A stretch of DNA of 20,774 bases, taken from NCBI GenBank assembly GCA_002386585.1, contig DGIZ01000174.1, forward strand, positions 1-20,774, given 5' to 3'. The notes under the pieces were generated by a model, which was not told the origin of the DNA, did no database searches, and worked only from the letters and a program-made list of their open reading frames with translations. Positions within the stretch are counted from its first letter, which is position 1. Each line of letters opens with the position of its first letter. Below are positions 14,544 to 20,774 of this stretch, piece after piece. This stretch comes from Brevundimonas sp. UBA4609. GTDB taxonomy: Bacteria; Pseudomonadota; Alphaproteobacteria; Caulobacterales; Caulobacteraceae. The position numbers and the translations under genes were made by a program.

Positions 14544-15735
14544 GCCGACCTCCCATGAAGCTGTTGAGGTGGCCGAAGCGCGCCGGAGAGAAGATCGACA
14601 GGCGATCCTCGCGCTCATCCAGGATCAGTCTGGCGAGAAGACGGGCGAACACCGGCCCCAGGGTGAAGGCGGAACCGCCCGCCGCCACATAGACGCCCGG
14701 CGCCTGGGGCACTTCGCCGACCAGCGGGGTCTGATCGGCTGTGATGGCGGTGATCCCGGTCCAGCTGCGGATCAGATTGAGCTCGGCGACCGGCGGAAAG
14801 ATACGCGATGCGACCCCCAGATTGCCCGCGAGCGACGGTGTCAGCAGTTCCGCCGGCCGGTCCAGATCGAACCGGCCCGCCGCGTCCAGACGCATCCGGG
14901 ACGGCCATCCCCCGCCGATCAGCATGTTTCCGGCGTGCGCCTGCTTCATCGACAGCCTTTGACCGACGTGCTGGATCAACTGCTCCAGTATCGGCGGCGC
15001 CCGCTCGGTCACATTCATCAGCAGAGCGACCGGATAGATGGGAAGGTGCAGATTGAACAACTCGCCGATACGGCCGGTCCAGGCGCCCGCCGCGATCAGC
15101 ACCTTGCGGGTCGCAAGTTCGATGTCCGCCTCGCCCCGCCGCACGGTCAGACGATAGCCCTGCGCATCCGCTCCGACCGCCGTCAGGCGCGCGCCCTGCA
15201 GCAGTTGGACGCCCGCCGTCTGGGCCCGCGTCATGAAGGCCGGGGTCAAAGCCTTCGGATCTGCATGGCCTTCCGACGGGAGATAGGCCGCCGCCGTCAC
15301 GGCTTCGGAAAGGCCCGGCGCGATCGTTCGCGCTTCGGCGCCGTCGATCAGCCTCGTGTCCAGACCGCCCTCGACCTCGCGGGCGACCTTGCGCTCAAGC
15401 GTACGGACCTGGTCCGCCGTCTCAGCGACCATCAGGCCCCCGCGCATGTGGATGTGGAGATCCGGACCCATTTCGGCGTCCAGCCTGCGCCATTCCTCGA
15501 TGGCGAGGCGGTTGAGGCTCAACACCTGCGCCGCCTGATCGGCCAGCGCCTCGCCGTTCTCCAGGAAACGGCGCTCCAGCTGAAAATGCAGAGACCCAGC
15601 ATTGGCGCCGGACGCGCCGATATTGGGATAGCCCGCCTCCACCACGGCCACCGAGGCCCCGGCCTGGGCGAGCCTGAACGCCGTGGCGGCGCCGACCAGG
15701 CCGCCGCCGATCACCACGACGTCCAGACGTTTCAT
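14536..15735 (-). CDS. FAD-dependent oxidoreductase, DAO family (D-amino-acid/D-hydroxyproline/opine dehydrogenase-like)
   Basis: A 399-residue DAO-fold flavoenzyme. The N-terminus LDVVVIGGGLVGAATAFRLA is the dinucleotide-binding fold, followed by VVEAGYPNIGASGANAGSLH. Further family marks are VLIAAGAWTGRIGELF (about 212-227) and the C-terminal RSWTGITAITADQTPLVGE and GVYVAAGGSAFTLGPVFARL. DAO-type enzymes oxidise secondary or D-amino acids or opines at the alpha carbon, giving an imine or ketimine. It lies 3 bases after the DHDPS-family gene and overlaps the small [2Fe-2S] gene, so it is probably the catalytic beta subunit of the three-part dehydrogenase. HcnC, OoxB, NoxB and LhpB-type proteins are the nearest family alternatives. 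The pairing with a DHDPS-family deaminase favours a hydroxyproline- or opine-type substrate over glycine. Confidence 0.9.
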   Translation of the reverse strand: MKRLDVVVIGGGLVGAATAFRLAQAGASVAVVEAGYPNIGASGANAGSLHFQLERRFLENGEALADQAAQVLSLNRLAIEEWRRLDAEMGPDLHIHMRGGLMVAETADQVRTLERKVAREVEGGLDTRLIDGAEARTIAPGLSEAVTAAAYLPSEGHADPKALTPAFMTRAQTAGVQLLQGARLTAVGADAQGYRLTVRRGEADIELATRKVLIAAGAWTGRIGELFNLHLPIYPVALLMNVTERAPPILEQLIQHVGQRLSMKQAHAGNMLIGGGWPSRMRLDAAGRFDLDRPAELLTPSLAGNLGVASRIFPPVAELNLIRSWTGITAITADQTPLVGEVPQAPGVYVAAGGSAFTLGPVFARLLARLILDEREDRLSIFSPARFGHLNSFMGGRLA

Positions 15736-15738
15736 CGA

Positions 15739-16647
15739 TCAGGCGCGCCCGAGCGACGCCAGGGTCTCGCGAATGCGCTCCAGATCGGCTTCGCGCACGT
15801 CCAGCAGCGGACGGCGCACATAGCCGCCCGGCAGGCCCTGAATGTTGAGCGCCGCCTTCAGAATGGCGGGCCCCGACCCGAAGCGGCCGACAAGCTCAGA
15901 GGTGTACCAAGCGTCCATGATGACCCGGTCCTGACGGCCGCAGGCGCGCGCCGCCTCGAAATCCCCGGCCCAGACGTGATTGTAGAAATCCGGCTGGGTC
16001 CGTCCCAGTACGCCGCCGGCCCCCATGGTGCCGTCGCCGCCCCCGCCCCTTAACAAGGCCAGGCCGCCGTCGTCCATGCTGTGACCGAAAACGCGGATTT
16101 GCTCGCTCAGACCGAAATAGGTCTGGACGAAGCGCCCCAGGTCACCGGTCGACTGCTTGATGGCGACGACGTTCTCGATGTCGGCCAGACGGCGCAACAG
16201 GTCGAAGTCCATGTCGACGCCCGTGCCCGGCGGCCAGTTGTAGACGCAGATCGGCAGAGCGGACCCGTCCGACACCGTCTGATAGAAGCTGACGATCTCG
16301 TCCGGCGATGGACGAATATAGGGTGGCGGCGTCACCAGCACGCCTTCATAGCCGCAGGCATGGGCGGTCTCGGCGAAGTCGACGACCTCCTGCGCCGTAA
16401 AGGCGGTGCAACCGGCGATGAGAGAGATCTTGCCCTTCATCTGTTCGCCGACGGCGGTGATCAGGGCCTTGCGCTCCTGAGGGGCCAGGCTGGTCCACTC
16501 CCCCGTGGTTCCGGCCACCACCAGACCGTGCATGCCCTCAGCGTGCAGCCATTCCAGCAACGTCCCGAGGCCTGACAGGTCAAGCTGTCCATCGACGTCG
16601 AAGGGCGTCGTGATCGCGGGGATGTAGCCGCGCCAGCCGACGCGCAT
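15739..16647 (-). CDS. Dihydrodipicolinate synthase/N-acetylneuraminate lyase family protein (possible pyrroline-hydroxy-carboxylate deaminase)
   Basis: About 302 residues forming a TIM-barrel class I aldolase. Visible marks are GYIPAITTPFDVDGQLDLSG, GTTGEWTSLAPQER, LPICVYNWPPGTGVD with the catalytic Tyr (about 136) and NVVAIKQSTGDLG with the Schiff-base Lys (about 163). The family splits or deaminates 2-keto and imino acids. In hydroxyproline degradation a member (LhpC, HypD) converts 1-pyrroline-4-hydroxy-2-carboxylate to 2-oxoglutarate semialdehyde. Linkage to the DAO-type dehydrogenase suggests a similar role, but a different lyase substrate is possible. ATG 16647 starts at the conserved core; GTG codons at 16668 and at 16662 (GAGG five bases upstream) are alternatives adding 5-7 residues. 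It is first in its operon and divergent from the LysR gene. Confidence 0.88.
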   Translation of the reverse strand: MRVGWRGYIPAITTPFDVDGQLDLSGLGTLLEWLHAEGMHGLVVAGTTGEWTSLAPQERKALITAVGEQMKGKISLIAGCTAFTAQEVVDFAETAHACGYEGVLVTPPPYIRPSPDEIVSFYQTVSDGSALPICVYNWPPGTGVDMDFDLLRRLADIENVVAIKQSTGDLGRFVQTYFGLSEQIRVFGHSMDDGGLALLRGGGGDGTMGAGGVLGRTQPDFYNHVWAGDFEAARACGRQDRVIMDAWYTSELVGRFGSGPAILKAALNIQGLPGGYVRRPLLDVREADLERIRETLASLGRA

Positions 16648-16739
16648 TCTCTTGCCAGTCACAAACACCTCTAGATCAATACTGTGCGACAGATCGCCCC
16701 TGTCTCGATCATTTCGTTTAGCCTCACAATACGGGACAA

Positions 16740-16753
16740 ATGATCAATATCAT
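16740..16753. promoter_or_regulatory. Second inverted repeat adjoining the LysR-type operator
   Basis: ATGAT-CAAT-ATCAT is a 14-base inverted repeat abutting the palindrome at 16753-16767, sharing its last base. LysR regulators often contact a strong recognition site and a weaker activation site; this could be the second one or an independent site. Function is inferred. Confidence 0.35.
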
Positions 16754-16767
16754 TGCGTTTCACGCAA
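16753..16767. promoter_or_regulatory. LysR-type operator candidate between the LysR gene and the dehydrogenase operon
   Basis: TTGCGTTTCACGCAA is a perfect palindrome, TTGCG-N5-CGCAA, with an internal T-N11-A. It sits 33 bases before the LysR start and about 105 bases before the DHDPS-family start, the expected place for an autoregulated LysR regulator that also drives the divergent operon. The identical arms recur at 12862-12876. Confidence 0.7.
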
Positions 16768-16800
16768 CGCGCGCTAGCCTCTGCGTCCTAGGAGGACTCC

Positions 16801-17718
16801 ATGCAGGGAAACGCGCTTTATTACTTCCACGAGGCCGCGCGTCTGGGCTCGATGCGCCTGGCCAGCGACAAGATCGGCGTCGCCGTCTCTTCCATCAGCC
16901 GCCAGATCGCACAACTGGAACGCGACATGGGCGTGGCCCTGATCGAACGCGGCCGGCGCTCGATCCGCATGACCGAGGCGGGCCGGCTGGCCTACGAATA
17001 CTATCAGGGCTGCGTCGCCAACGAAGAAGCCTTCATGAACAGGCTCCACGAGCATCGGCAGATGAAGGCGGGCAAGGTCAGCATCGCTGTCGGCGAGGGC
17101 TTTCTGGGCGGCTTCTTCTCCAAGGTCCTTGAGGAGTTTCAGGGCCAGCACCCCGGCATCGCCGCGTCTGTGTCGGTGCAGTCGACGACGGAAATCGTCC
17201 GGGCCGTCCTTGATGACAACGCCCACTTCGGCCTGATCTTCAACGACTGCGCCGAACCCAAGATCCGCGTGCGCGCCGTGGCGGCCCAGCCCTTGATGGT
17301 GGTGTGCGCCCCGGATCACCCGGCGGCGCGGCTGAAGAGCGTCTCCCTGTCCGAACTGAGCGCCTTCGACCTGTGCCTGCCGGACATCGGTCTGAGAATC
17401 CGCCAGATTCTTCGCGAGGCCGAGCGGCGTGAACAGGTGTGGCTGGAGCCCGCCCTGACGACGACCTCCCTGTATGTGATGCGCGAGGCGGCGCGGGCGG
17501 GCCGGATGGTCACCGTCCTGCCGCGCATCGCGGTGACGAGCGAACTGGAAGAGGGAACCCTGGTGGTCCGCCCGCTCAGCGAGGCCAACCTCGAAGACAC
17601 GACCATCAGCCTGATCCACCGACTGGGGCGTCAGCTGGACGGCGCGCCCGCGCGCCTGCTGGCCGCGTTCGAAACCCGCATCAAGGGCTGGAACGAGACC
17701 GAGGCAGGGCGCGACTGA
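16801..17718 (+). CDS. LysR-family transcriptional regulator
   Basis: A 305-residue regulator. The N-terminal winged helix-turn-helix spans about residues 3-62: YYFHEAARLGSMRLASDKIG, then VAVSSISRQIAQLERDMGVA, LIERGRRSIRMTEAGRLAYEY. The C-terminal periplasmic-binding-like effector domain begins around GKVSIAVGEGFLGGFFSKVL. The start ATG has AGGAGG five bases upstream. It is transcribed divergently from the DHDPS-dehydrogenase operon and converges on the symporter gene. By family precedent it would bind the palindrome in its own upstream region, respond to a pathway metabolite and activate the operon. The matching palindrome before the VOC gene suggests control of that unit too. The effector is unknown. 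Confidence 0.93.
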   Translation: MQGNALYYFHEAARLGSMRLASDKIGVAVSSISRQIAQLERDMGVALIERGRRSIRMTEAGRLAYEYYQGCVANEEAFMNRLHEHRQMKAGKVSIAVGEGFLGGFFSKVLEEFQGQHPGIAASVSVQSTTEIVRAVLDDNAHFGLIFNDCAEPKIRVRAVAAQPLMVVCAPDHPAARLKSVSLSELSAFDLCLPDIGLRIRQILREAERREQVWLEPALTTTSLYVMREAARAGRMVTVLPRIAVTSELEEGTLVVRPLSEANLEDTTISLIHRLGRQLDGAPARLLAAFETRIKGWNETEAGRD

Positions 17719-17719
17719 C

Positions 17720-17742
17720 GGCAGGCTTAGCGCGCGCCTGCC
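17720..17742. terminator. Possible bidirectional terminator hairpin between convergent genes
   Basis: GGCAGGC (17720-17726) and GCCTGCC (17736-17742) form a perfect 7-bp stem around nine bases, in the gap between the convergent LysR and symporter stops. It overlaps the symporter stop codon and last residues and lacks a T-run on either side, so termination would be weak or factor-assisted. Confidence 0.4.
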
Positions 17743-19178
17743 CTTGCACCGCCACGCGTCGTCAGCAGCACGACGATGATCGCGACAAGGGCGTTGACGC
17801 CCATCGCCACCAGTCCCTTGTCCCACCCCGGCAGCAGCGCCGCCCACAGAGGCTGGGCGGACGGCAGCAACAGGGCCGCATAGCCCGCGCCGATGCCCGC
17901 AGCCACGCCGATCGCATTGGCGCGCGGCCACAGGAAGGCCAGGAAGACGCCGGGCGCCAACATGCCGATGGCGGCGTAGGCGGCCAGGCCGATCTCGACC
18001 AGGGAAGAGGTCGCGCCGATCGTCAGCCACACGGCCACCGCTGCGAAGCCCACCATCGACAGCCGCGAAACCAGCAGACTGGCCCGATCGCTCAGGTCCG
18101 GCTTGAGCGGCATGACTACGTTGCGGCTGAAGATCGACCCCGCCGTCAGCAGCAGCACCGAGCCCGGCACCAGCGCCAGCAGACAGGCCGTCCCGGCCAG
18201 CAGGCCGATCATCCACGCCGGATAGGCGTCGGACACGAACTGCAGCAGGGCGGCGTTGACGTCCCCGCCCGGCGGAGAAACCCCGGCCAGCAGGGCGCCG
18301 AAGCCCAACAGAATGATGAAGAAGAAGGACAGGGAATAGATCGGCTGCAGCACGGCGTTGCGGCGGATGGCCTTGCGGCTGCCGGCTGCGTAGCAGAGCT
18401 GGAACATGTGCGGGAAGATCCAGGTGCCCAGGGCGACGTTCAGCGCCGCCGTCATCATCCAGGTCACCGTCAGGCCGGCTTCGGGGACCATGCCCGGAAA
18501 GACGCCAATGCCGGGATTCTGGTCCTGAACCCGCGCGAACACGTCCAGAATGGACGAGGCGCCCACCTTGCCCGCGACGGTGGCGCTCAGGCCGACGACC
18601 AGAACGATCATCAGCACGTCCTTGACCCCGGCGGCGAAGGCCGCCGAGCGCAGACCCGCCACATAGACGAAGGCCAGCATGATGCCTGCGGCGATGATGG
18701 CCGCCGCCGTCACCGACACCTCGGTCCCCAACGTCAGGCGCAGGATCAGGCTCAGGGCCGTGATCTGGATCTGCACATAGACGACGATGGCGGCGATACC
18801 CGCCAGACCGACCAGGCACCCCAGCCAGGTCGCCTTGTAGCGGGCGGCGAAGAAGTCCGCCTGGGTGATGAAGCCGCCCTGACGGCCCGCCTGCCAGATA
18901 CGCGGCATCAGCCAGTAGCCCAGCGTCGCCGCCAGGGAGACGGAGGTGAAGGCCAGATAGGCCGGGGCGCCATAGGCCCAGGCGTAGCCCGAAATGCCCA
19001 GAACGGCGAAGGTCGTATAGATCTCGCCCGCGTTCAGGAACCAGAAGATCAGGGTGCCGAAGCGACGGCCGCCGACCGCCCATTCGGTCACCGTCTTGGC
19101 CTTGGACTTCTGATGTCCGTAGAGCATGGCGCCGATCATGGTCGCCAGCACGATGCCGAGGGTCAGAGCCAGGGTCAC
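17727..19178 (-). CDS. Sodium:solute symporter (SSS) family transporter
   Basis: A 483-residue inner-membrane protein with about 13 hydrophobic segments. It begins MTLALTLGIVLATMIGAMLY, then EWAVGGRRFGTLIFWFLNAG and EIYTTFAVLGISGYAWAYG, the layout of the SSS/LeuT fold with the conserved GGR stretch of the family after helix 1. Further segments include LSFFFIILLGFGALLAGV and a late LAAYAAIGMLAPGVFLAFLW. The family couples sodium influx to uptake of proline, pantothenate, sugars, short carboxylates or amino acids; this substrate cannot be decided from sequence. The GTG start overlaps the DUF3311 stop (GTGA at 19178-19175), a typical coupled pair. It lies downstream of the amidohydrolase, which could feed it. 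Confidence 0.92.
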   Translation of the reverse strand: MTLALTLGIVLATMIGAMLYGHQKSKAKTVTEWAVGGRRFGTLIFWFLNAGEIYTTFAVLGISGYAWAYGAPAYLAFTSVSLAATLGYWLMPRIWQAGRQGGFITQADFFAARYKATWLGCLVGLAGIAAIVVYVQIQITALSLILRLTLGTEVSVTAAAIIAAGIMLAFVYVAGLRSAAFAAGVKDVLMIVLVVGLSATVAGKVGASSILDVFARVQDQNPGIGVFPGMVPEAGLTVTWMMTAALNVALGTWIFPHMFQLCYAAGSRKAIRRNAVLQPIYSLSFFFIILLGFGALLAGVSPPGGDVNAALLQFVSDAYPAWMIGLLAGTACLLALVPGSVLLLTAGSIFSRNVVMPLKPDLSDRASLLVSRLSMVGFAAVAVWLTIGATSSLVEIGLAAYAAIGMLAPGVFLAFLWPRANAIGVAAGIGAGYAALLLPSAQPLWAALLPGWDKGLVAMGVNALVAIIVVLLTTRGGARAGAR

Positions 19179-19441
19179 GAAAGCCCCTCCCCGTCCTGAT
19201 CGTCGGTCAGACCCAGTTCCTTCTCGATCCGCTCATCGCGCCAGAAGACGAAGCCGATCACGGCTGTCGCGACCAGGATGCCCGCCATCTGCCACACCAT
19301 GGGCATAGGCAATGAAAAGACCCGCACCGACGCCGTATTGACCAGCGGCGTCAGGCCGATCTGCCAGATGAAGGGGATGACGAGCAGCCAGCGGTGAACA
19401 TACCGCCGGTGCATCGCCCGGAACGAAGCGTAATGCGTCAT
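19175..19441 (-). CDS. DUF3311-type small membrane protein, partner of the symporter
   Basis: An 88-residue protein with two hydrophobic segments, WLLVIPFIWQIGLTPLVN and MVWQMAGILVATAVIGFVFW, followed by a charged tail (RDERIEKELGLTDDQDGEG). Size, topology and position immediately before and overlapping an SSS symporter gene match the DUF3311 family, which is regularly encoded beside sodium:solute symporters and may be an accessory subunit; its exact role is not established. The start used is ATG 19441; an internal ATG nine codons later (MHRRYVHRW) is possible. It begins 21 bases after the amidohydrolase stop. Confidence 0.85.
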   Translation of the reverse strand: MTHYASFRAMHRRYVHRWLLVIPFIWQIGLTPLVNTASVRVFSLPMPMVWQMAGILVATAVIGFVFWRDERIEKELGLTDDQDGEGLS

Positions 19442-19462
19442 GACTACAGGGTCCCAGTCGGT

Positions 19463-20774
19463 TCAGCGCGCCTGGCCCGACAGGCCGTGGTCATCGCGCA
19501 CGACCGCCCCGCCCTTCATGACGAAGCTCAGCGAGCGCAGGGCGCCGATGTCCTTGGTGGGGTCGCCGTCCAGAATGACGATATCAGCGTATTTGCCGAC
19601 CGTGATGCTGCCGATATCGGCGTCGCGACGCATCATGCGCGCGGGCTGGATTGTGGCGGCCTGAAGCGCCTGAAGCGGCGTCATGCCCGCATCGACATAG
19701 AGTTCGGCTTCGCGAACCGTGGCGGTCGTGCCCTCATTGTCCTCGAACGGAAACTGATCGGTGCCCAACGCGATCGGCACGCCCAGACGGATCGCCTGCT
19801 GCAGCACGGCCCAGTGATCCTTGCCCACGCTGTCGACCCGCGCCAGGTACCAGTCCGGCGAACCGATCCGTTGGTAGAAGGCGCGCGCGCCGGGCTGGCT
19901 GACGACGATGGTCGGGATCAGCCAGGCCTCGTCCTTGGCCATGCGCCGCAGCACCGGCTCCGTCAGGTGATAGCCGTGCTCGAAGGCGTCGATGCCGTAT
20001 TCCAGCGCCCGCATCGCCGCCTGGGGCGAACCGTTGTGAGCGGTGACGCGCACGCCGTTGCGATGAGCCACGTCGATCAGGACAGAGAGTTCCTCATCGG
20101 TCATCGGCGCGGCGGCGATGTCGCCGTGGGTGTCGGAAATGCCGCCCGAAATGGCGATCTTGATCCAGGATGCGCCCTGCTTGATCTGCTCGCGCGCGGC
20201 GCGGGCGAAGGCGTAAGGGCCATCGACTTCGTGGAAACCGTGACCGCCGGTCGGCACGATCAGTTCGCCCGCCGTCTCGATGCGCGGACCGACCGCCTCG
20301 CCGCGCTGGATAGCGCGCTTCAGGGCGAAGTCATTGCCGTGTAGTTCGGACGTCAGACGCACGCTGGTGACCCCGGCGCGCAGCGAACGCTCGGCGTTGT
20401 GCGCCATGCGCAGGACCTGCTGGGCGTCCGTTTCATTCTGGAGTTCAGCCCCCGCCGCCCCCGGCAGTTTCAGGCCGAAGTGGACATGCATGTTCATCAG
20501 CCCCGGAGCCAGCCAACGGCCCTCCGTCGGGATGATGCGGGCGCCGGCCGGCGGCTGGACCTCGCTGCGCGGACCGACGCGGACGATGCGCTGTCCCTCG
20601 ACCACGACCACAGCGTCGGGAATGATCCGCCCGTCCTCGACCGAAATCACCGAGCCCCCCACCAGAGCCGTGACCTCTTCATCTGGCTGCGCCTGGGCCG
20701 AGGCGGCCTGCGCGCCGAAAACGGTCAGGGCCGCAGCCGAGACCGCCGCCATAAGCGGCGCGAAACGTGGAAGA
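19463..20774 (-). CDS. Secreted metal-dependent amidohydrolase, COG1228 (imidazolonepropionase/prolidase-like); 5' end outside window
   Basis: At least 429 residues in the amidohydrolase superfamily. Metal-binding marks appear in order: MNMHVHFGLKL (HxH, about 87), SWIKIAISGG with the probable carboxylated Lys (about 196), RVTAHNGSPQAAMRALEYG (His about 238), DAFEHGYHL (His about 258) and ALGTDQFPF (Asp about 331), then the C-terminal YADIVILDGDPTKDIGALRS. An ATG lies at 20752, but the frame stays open to the edge (LPRFAPLM) and completes a signal peptide ending GAQAASAQA, so the true start is probably beyond 20774 and the protein is exported. COG1228 members characterised from Caulobacter and environmental DNA include Xaa-Pro and Xaa-Arg dipeptidases, so a dipeptidase role fits the neighbours. 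Specificity is not proven. Confidence 0.88.
   Translation of the reverse strand, partial: LPRFAPLMAAVSAAALTVFGAQAASAQAQPDEEVTALVGGSVISVEDGRIIPDAVVVVEGQRIVRVGPRSEVQPPAGARIIPTEGRWLAPGLMNMHVHFGLKLPGAAGAELQNETDAQQVLRMAHNAERSLRAGVTSVRLTSELHGNDFALKRAIQRGEAVGPRIETAGELIVPTGGHGFHEVDGPYAFARAAREQIKQGASWIKIAISGGISDTHGDIAAAPMTDEELSVLIDVAHRNGVRVTAHNGSPQAAMRALEYGIDAFEHGYHLTEPVLRRMAKDEAWLIPTIVVSQPGARAFYQRIGSPDWYLARVDSVGKDHWAVLQQAIRLGVPIALGTDQFPFEDNEGTTATVREAELYVDAGMTPLQALQAATIQPARMMRRDADIGSITVGKYADIVILDGDPTKDIGALRSLSFVMKGGAVVRDDHGLSGQAR

Noticed and set aside
12877..15735. Hydrogen cyanide synthase HcnABC
   Set aside because: The three subunits have the right architectures and sizes, but gene order differs (DAO-like gene first) and the operon starts with a DHDPS-family enzyme, which fits imino-acid or opine catabolism better. 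It is kept only as a family-level alternative.
14569..16053. A 494-codon plus-strand frame over the DAO and DHDPS genes
   Set aside because: Antisense to two clear enzymes with catalytic motifs and correct ribosome-binding-site/overlap spacing. Its translation has no recognisable family.
16774..19199. Very long open frames in the symporter region (769 codons minus, 586 codons plus)
   Set aside because: Low-complexity Arg/Gly/Gln-rich translations that overlap the symporter, its DUF3311 partner and the LysR gene, all of which have clear domains and proper starts. No independent support.
1..20774. CRISPR arrays, insertion sequences, riboswitches
   Set aside because: No regularly spaced repeats, transposase genes or recognisable riboswitch cores were seen on either strand.

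Overview
The window is high-GC DNA from an alphaproteobacterium, most likely a Caulobacterales member close to Brevundimonas or Caulobacter. This is inferred from GC-rich codon use, the rlpA/tmk/holB neighbourhood, a large Gly/Asn-rich TonB-dependent receptor, Tat-type DUF885 proteins, and frequent GTG and TTG starts. I had no database search, so the taxon is an inference.

Layout. (1) Positions 1-2965 are housekeeping: on the minus strand rlpA, then tmk and the 5' end of holB (tmk and holB overlap); on the plus strand an EamA-family exporter and tRNA-Ser(TGA). (2) Positions 2966-3357 contain no intact gene but hold a decayed coding fragment behind the tRNA. (3) Positions 3358-12781 form a long minus-strand unit, in transcription order VOC protein, RidA-family protein, TonB-dependent receptor and three DUF885 metallopeptidase-like proteins, the last two joined by a TGATG overlap. 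(4) Positions 12877-16647 form a second tight minus-strand operon: DHDPS-family lyase/deaminase, DAO-type FAD dehydrogenase, small [2Fe-2S] protein, and FAD oxidoreductase with a BFD-like [2Fe-2S] domain. The last three match the subunits of a heteromeric opine or D-hydroxyproline dehydrogenase. (5) A LysR-type regulator (16801-17718, plus) is divergent from that operon. (6) Positions 17727 to the right edge form a third minus-strand unit: secreted COG1228 amidohydrolase (5' end outside the window), DUF3311 membrane protein and sodium:solute symporter.

How the genes may work together. The same 15-bp palindrome, TTGCG-N5-CGCAA (containing the LysR signature T-N11-A), occurs at 16753-16767 between the LysR gene and the dehydrogenase operon, and at 12862-12876 directly ahead of the VOC-RidA-receptor-DUF885 unit. 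This suggests one regulon. The working model is a peptide or imino-acid utilisation locus: the receptor imports an oligopeptide or opine-like substrate across the outer membrane, exported DUF885 proteins and the prolidase-like amidohydrolase cut it in the periplasm, the symporter takes up the product, and the dehydrogenase complex with the DHDPS-family enzyme oxidises and deaminates it, with the RidA-family and VOC proteins as accessories. (Hydroxy)proline released from peptides is the most attractive substrate, but the sequence does not prove it. The 2-epimerase, racemase and semialdehyde dehydrogenase of the classical hydroxyproline pathway are absent from the window.
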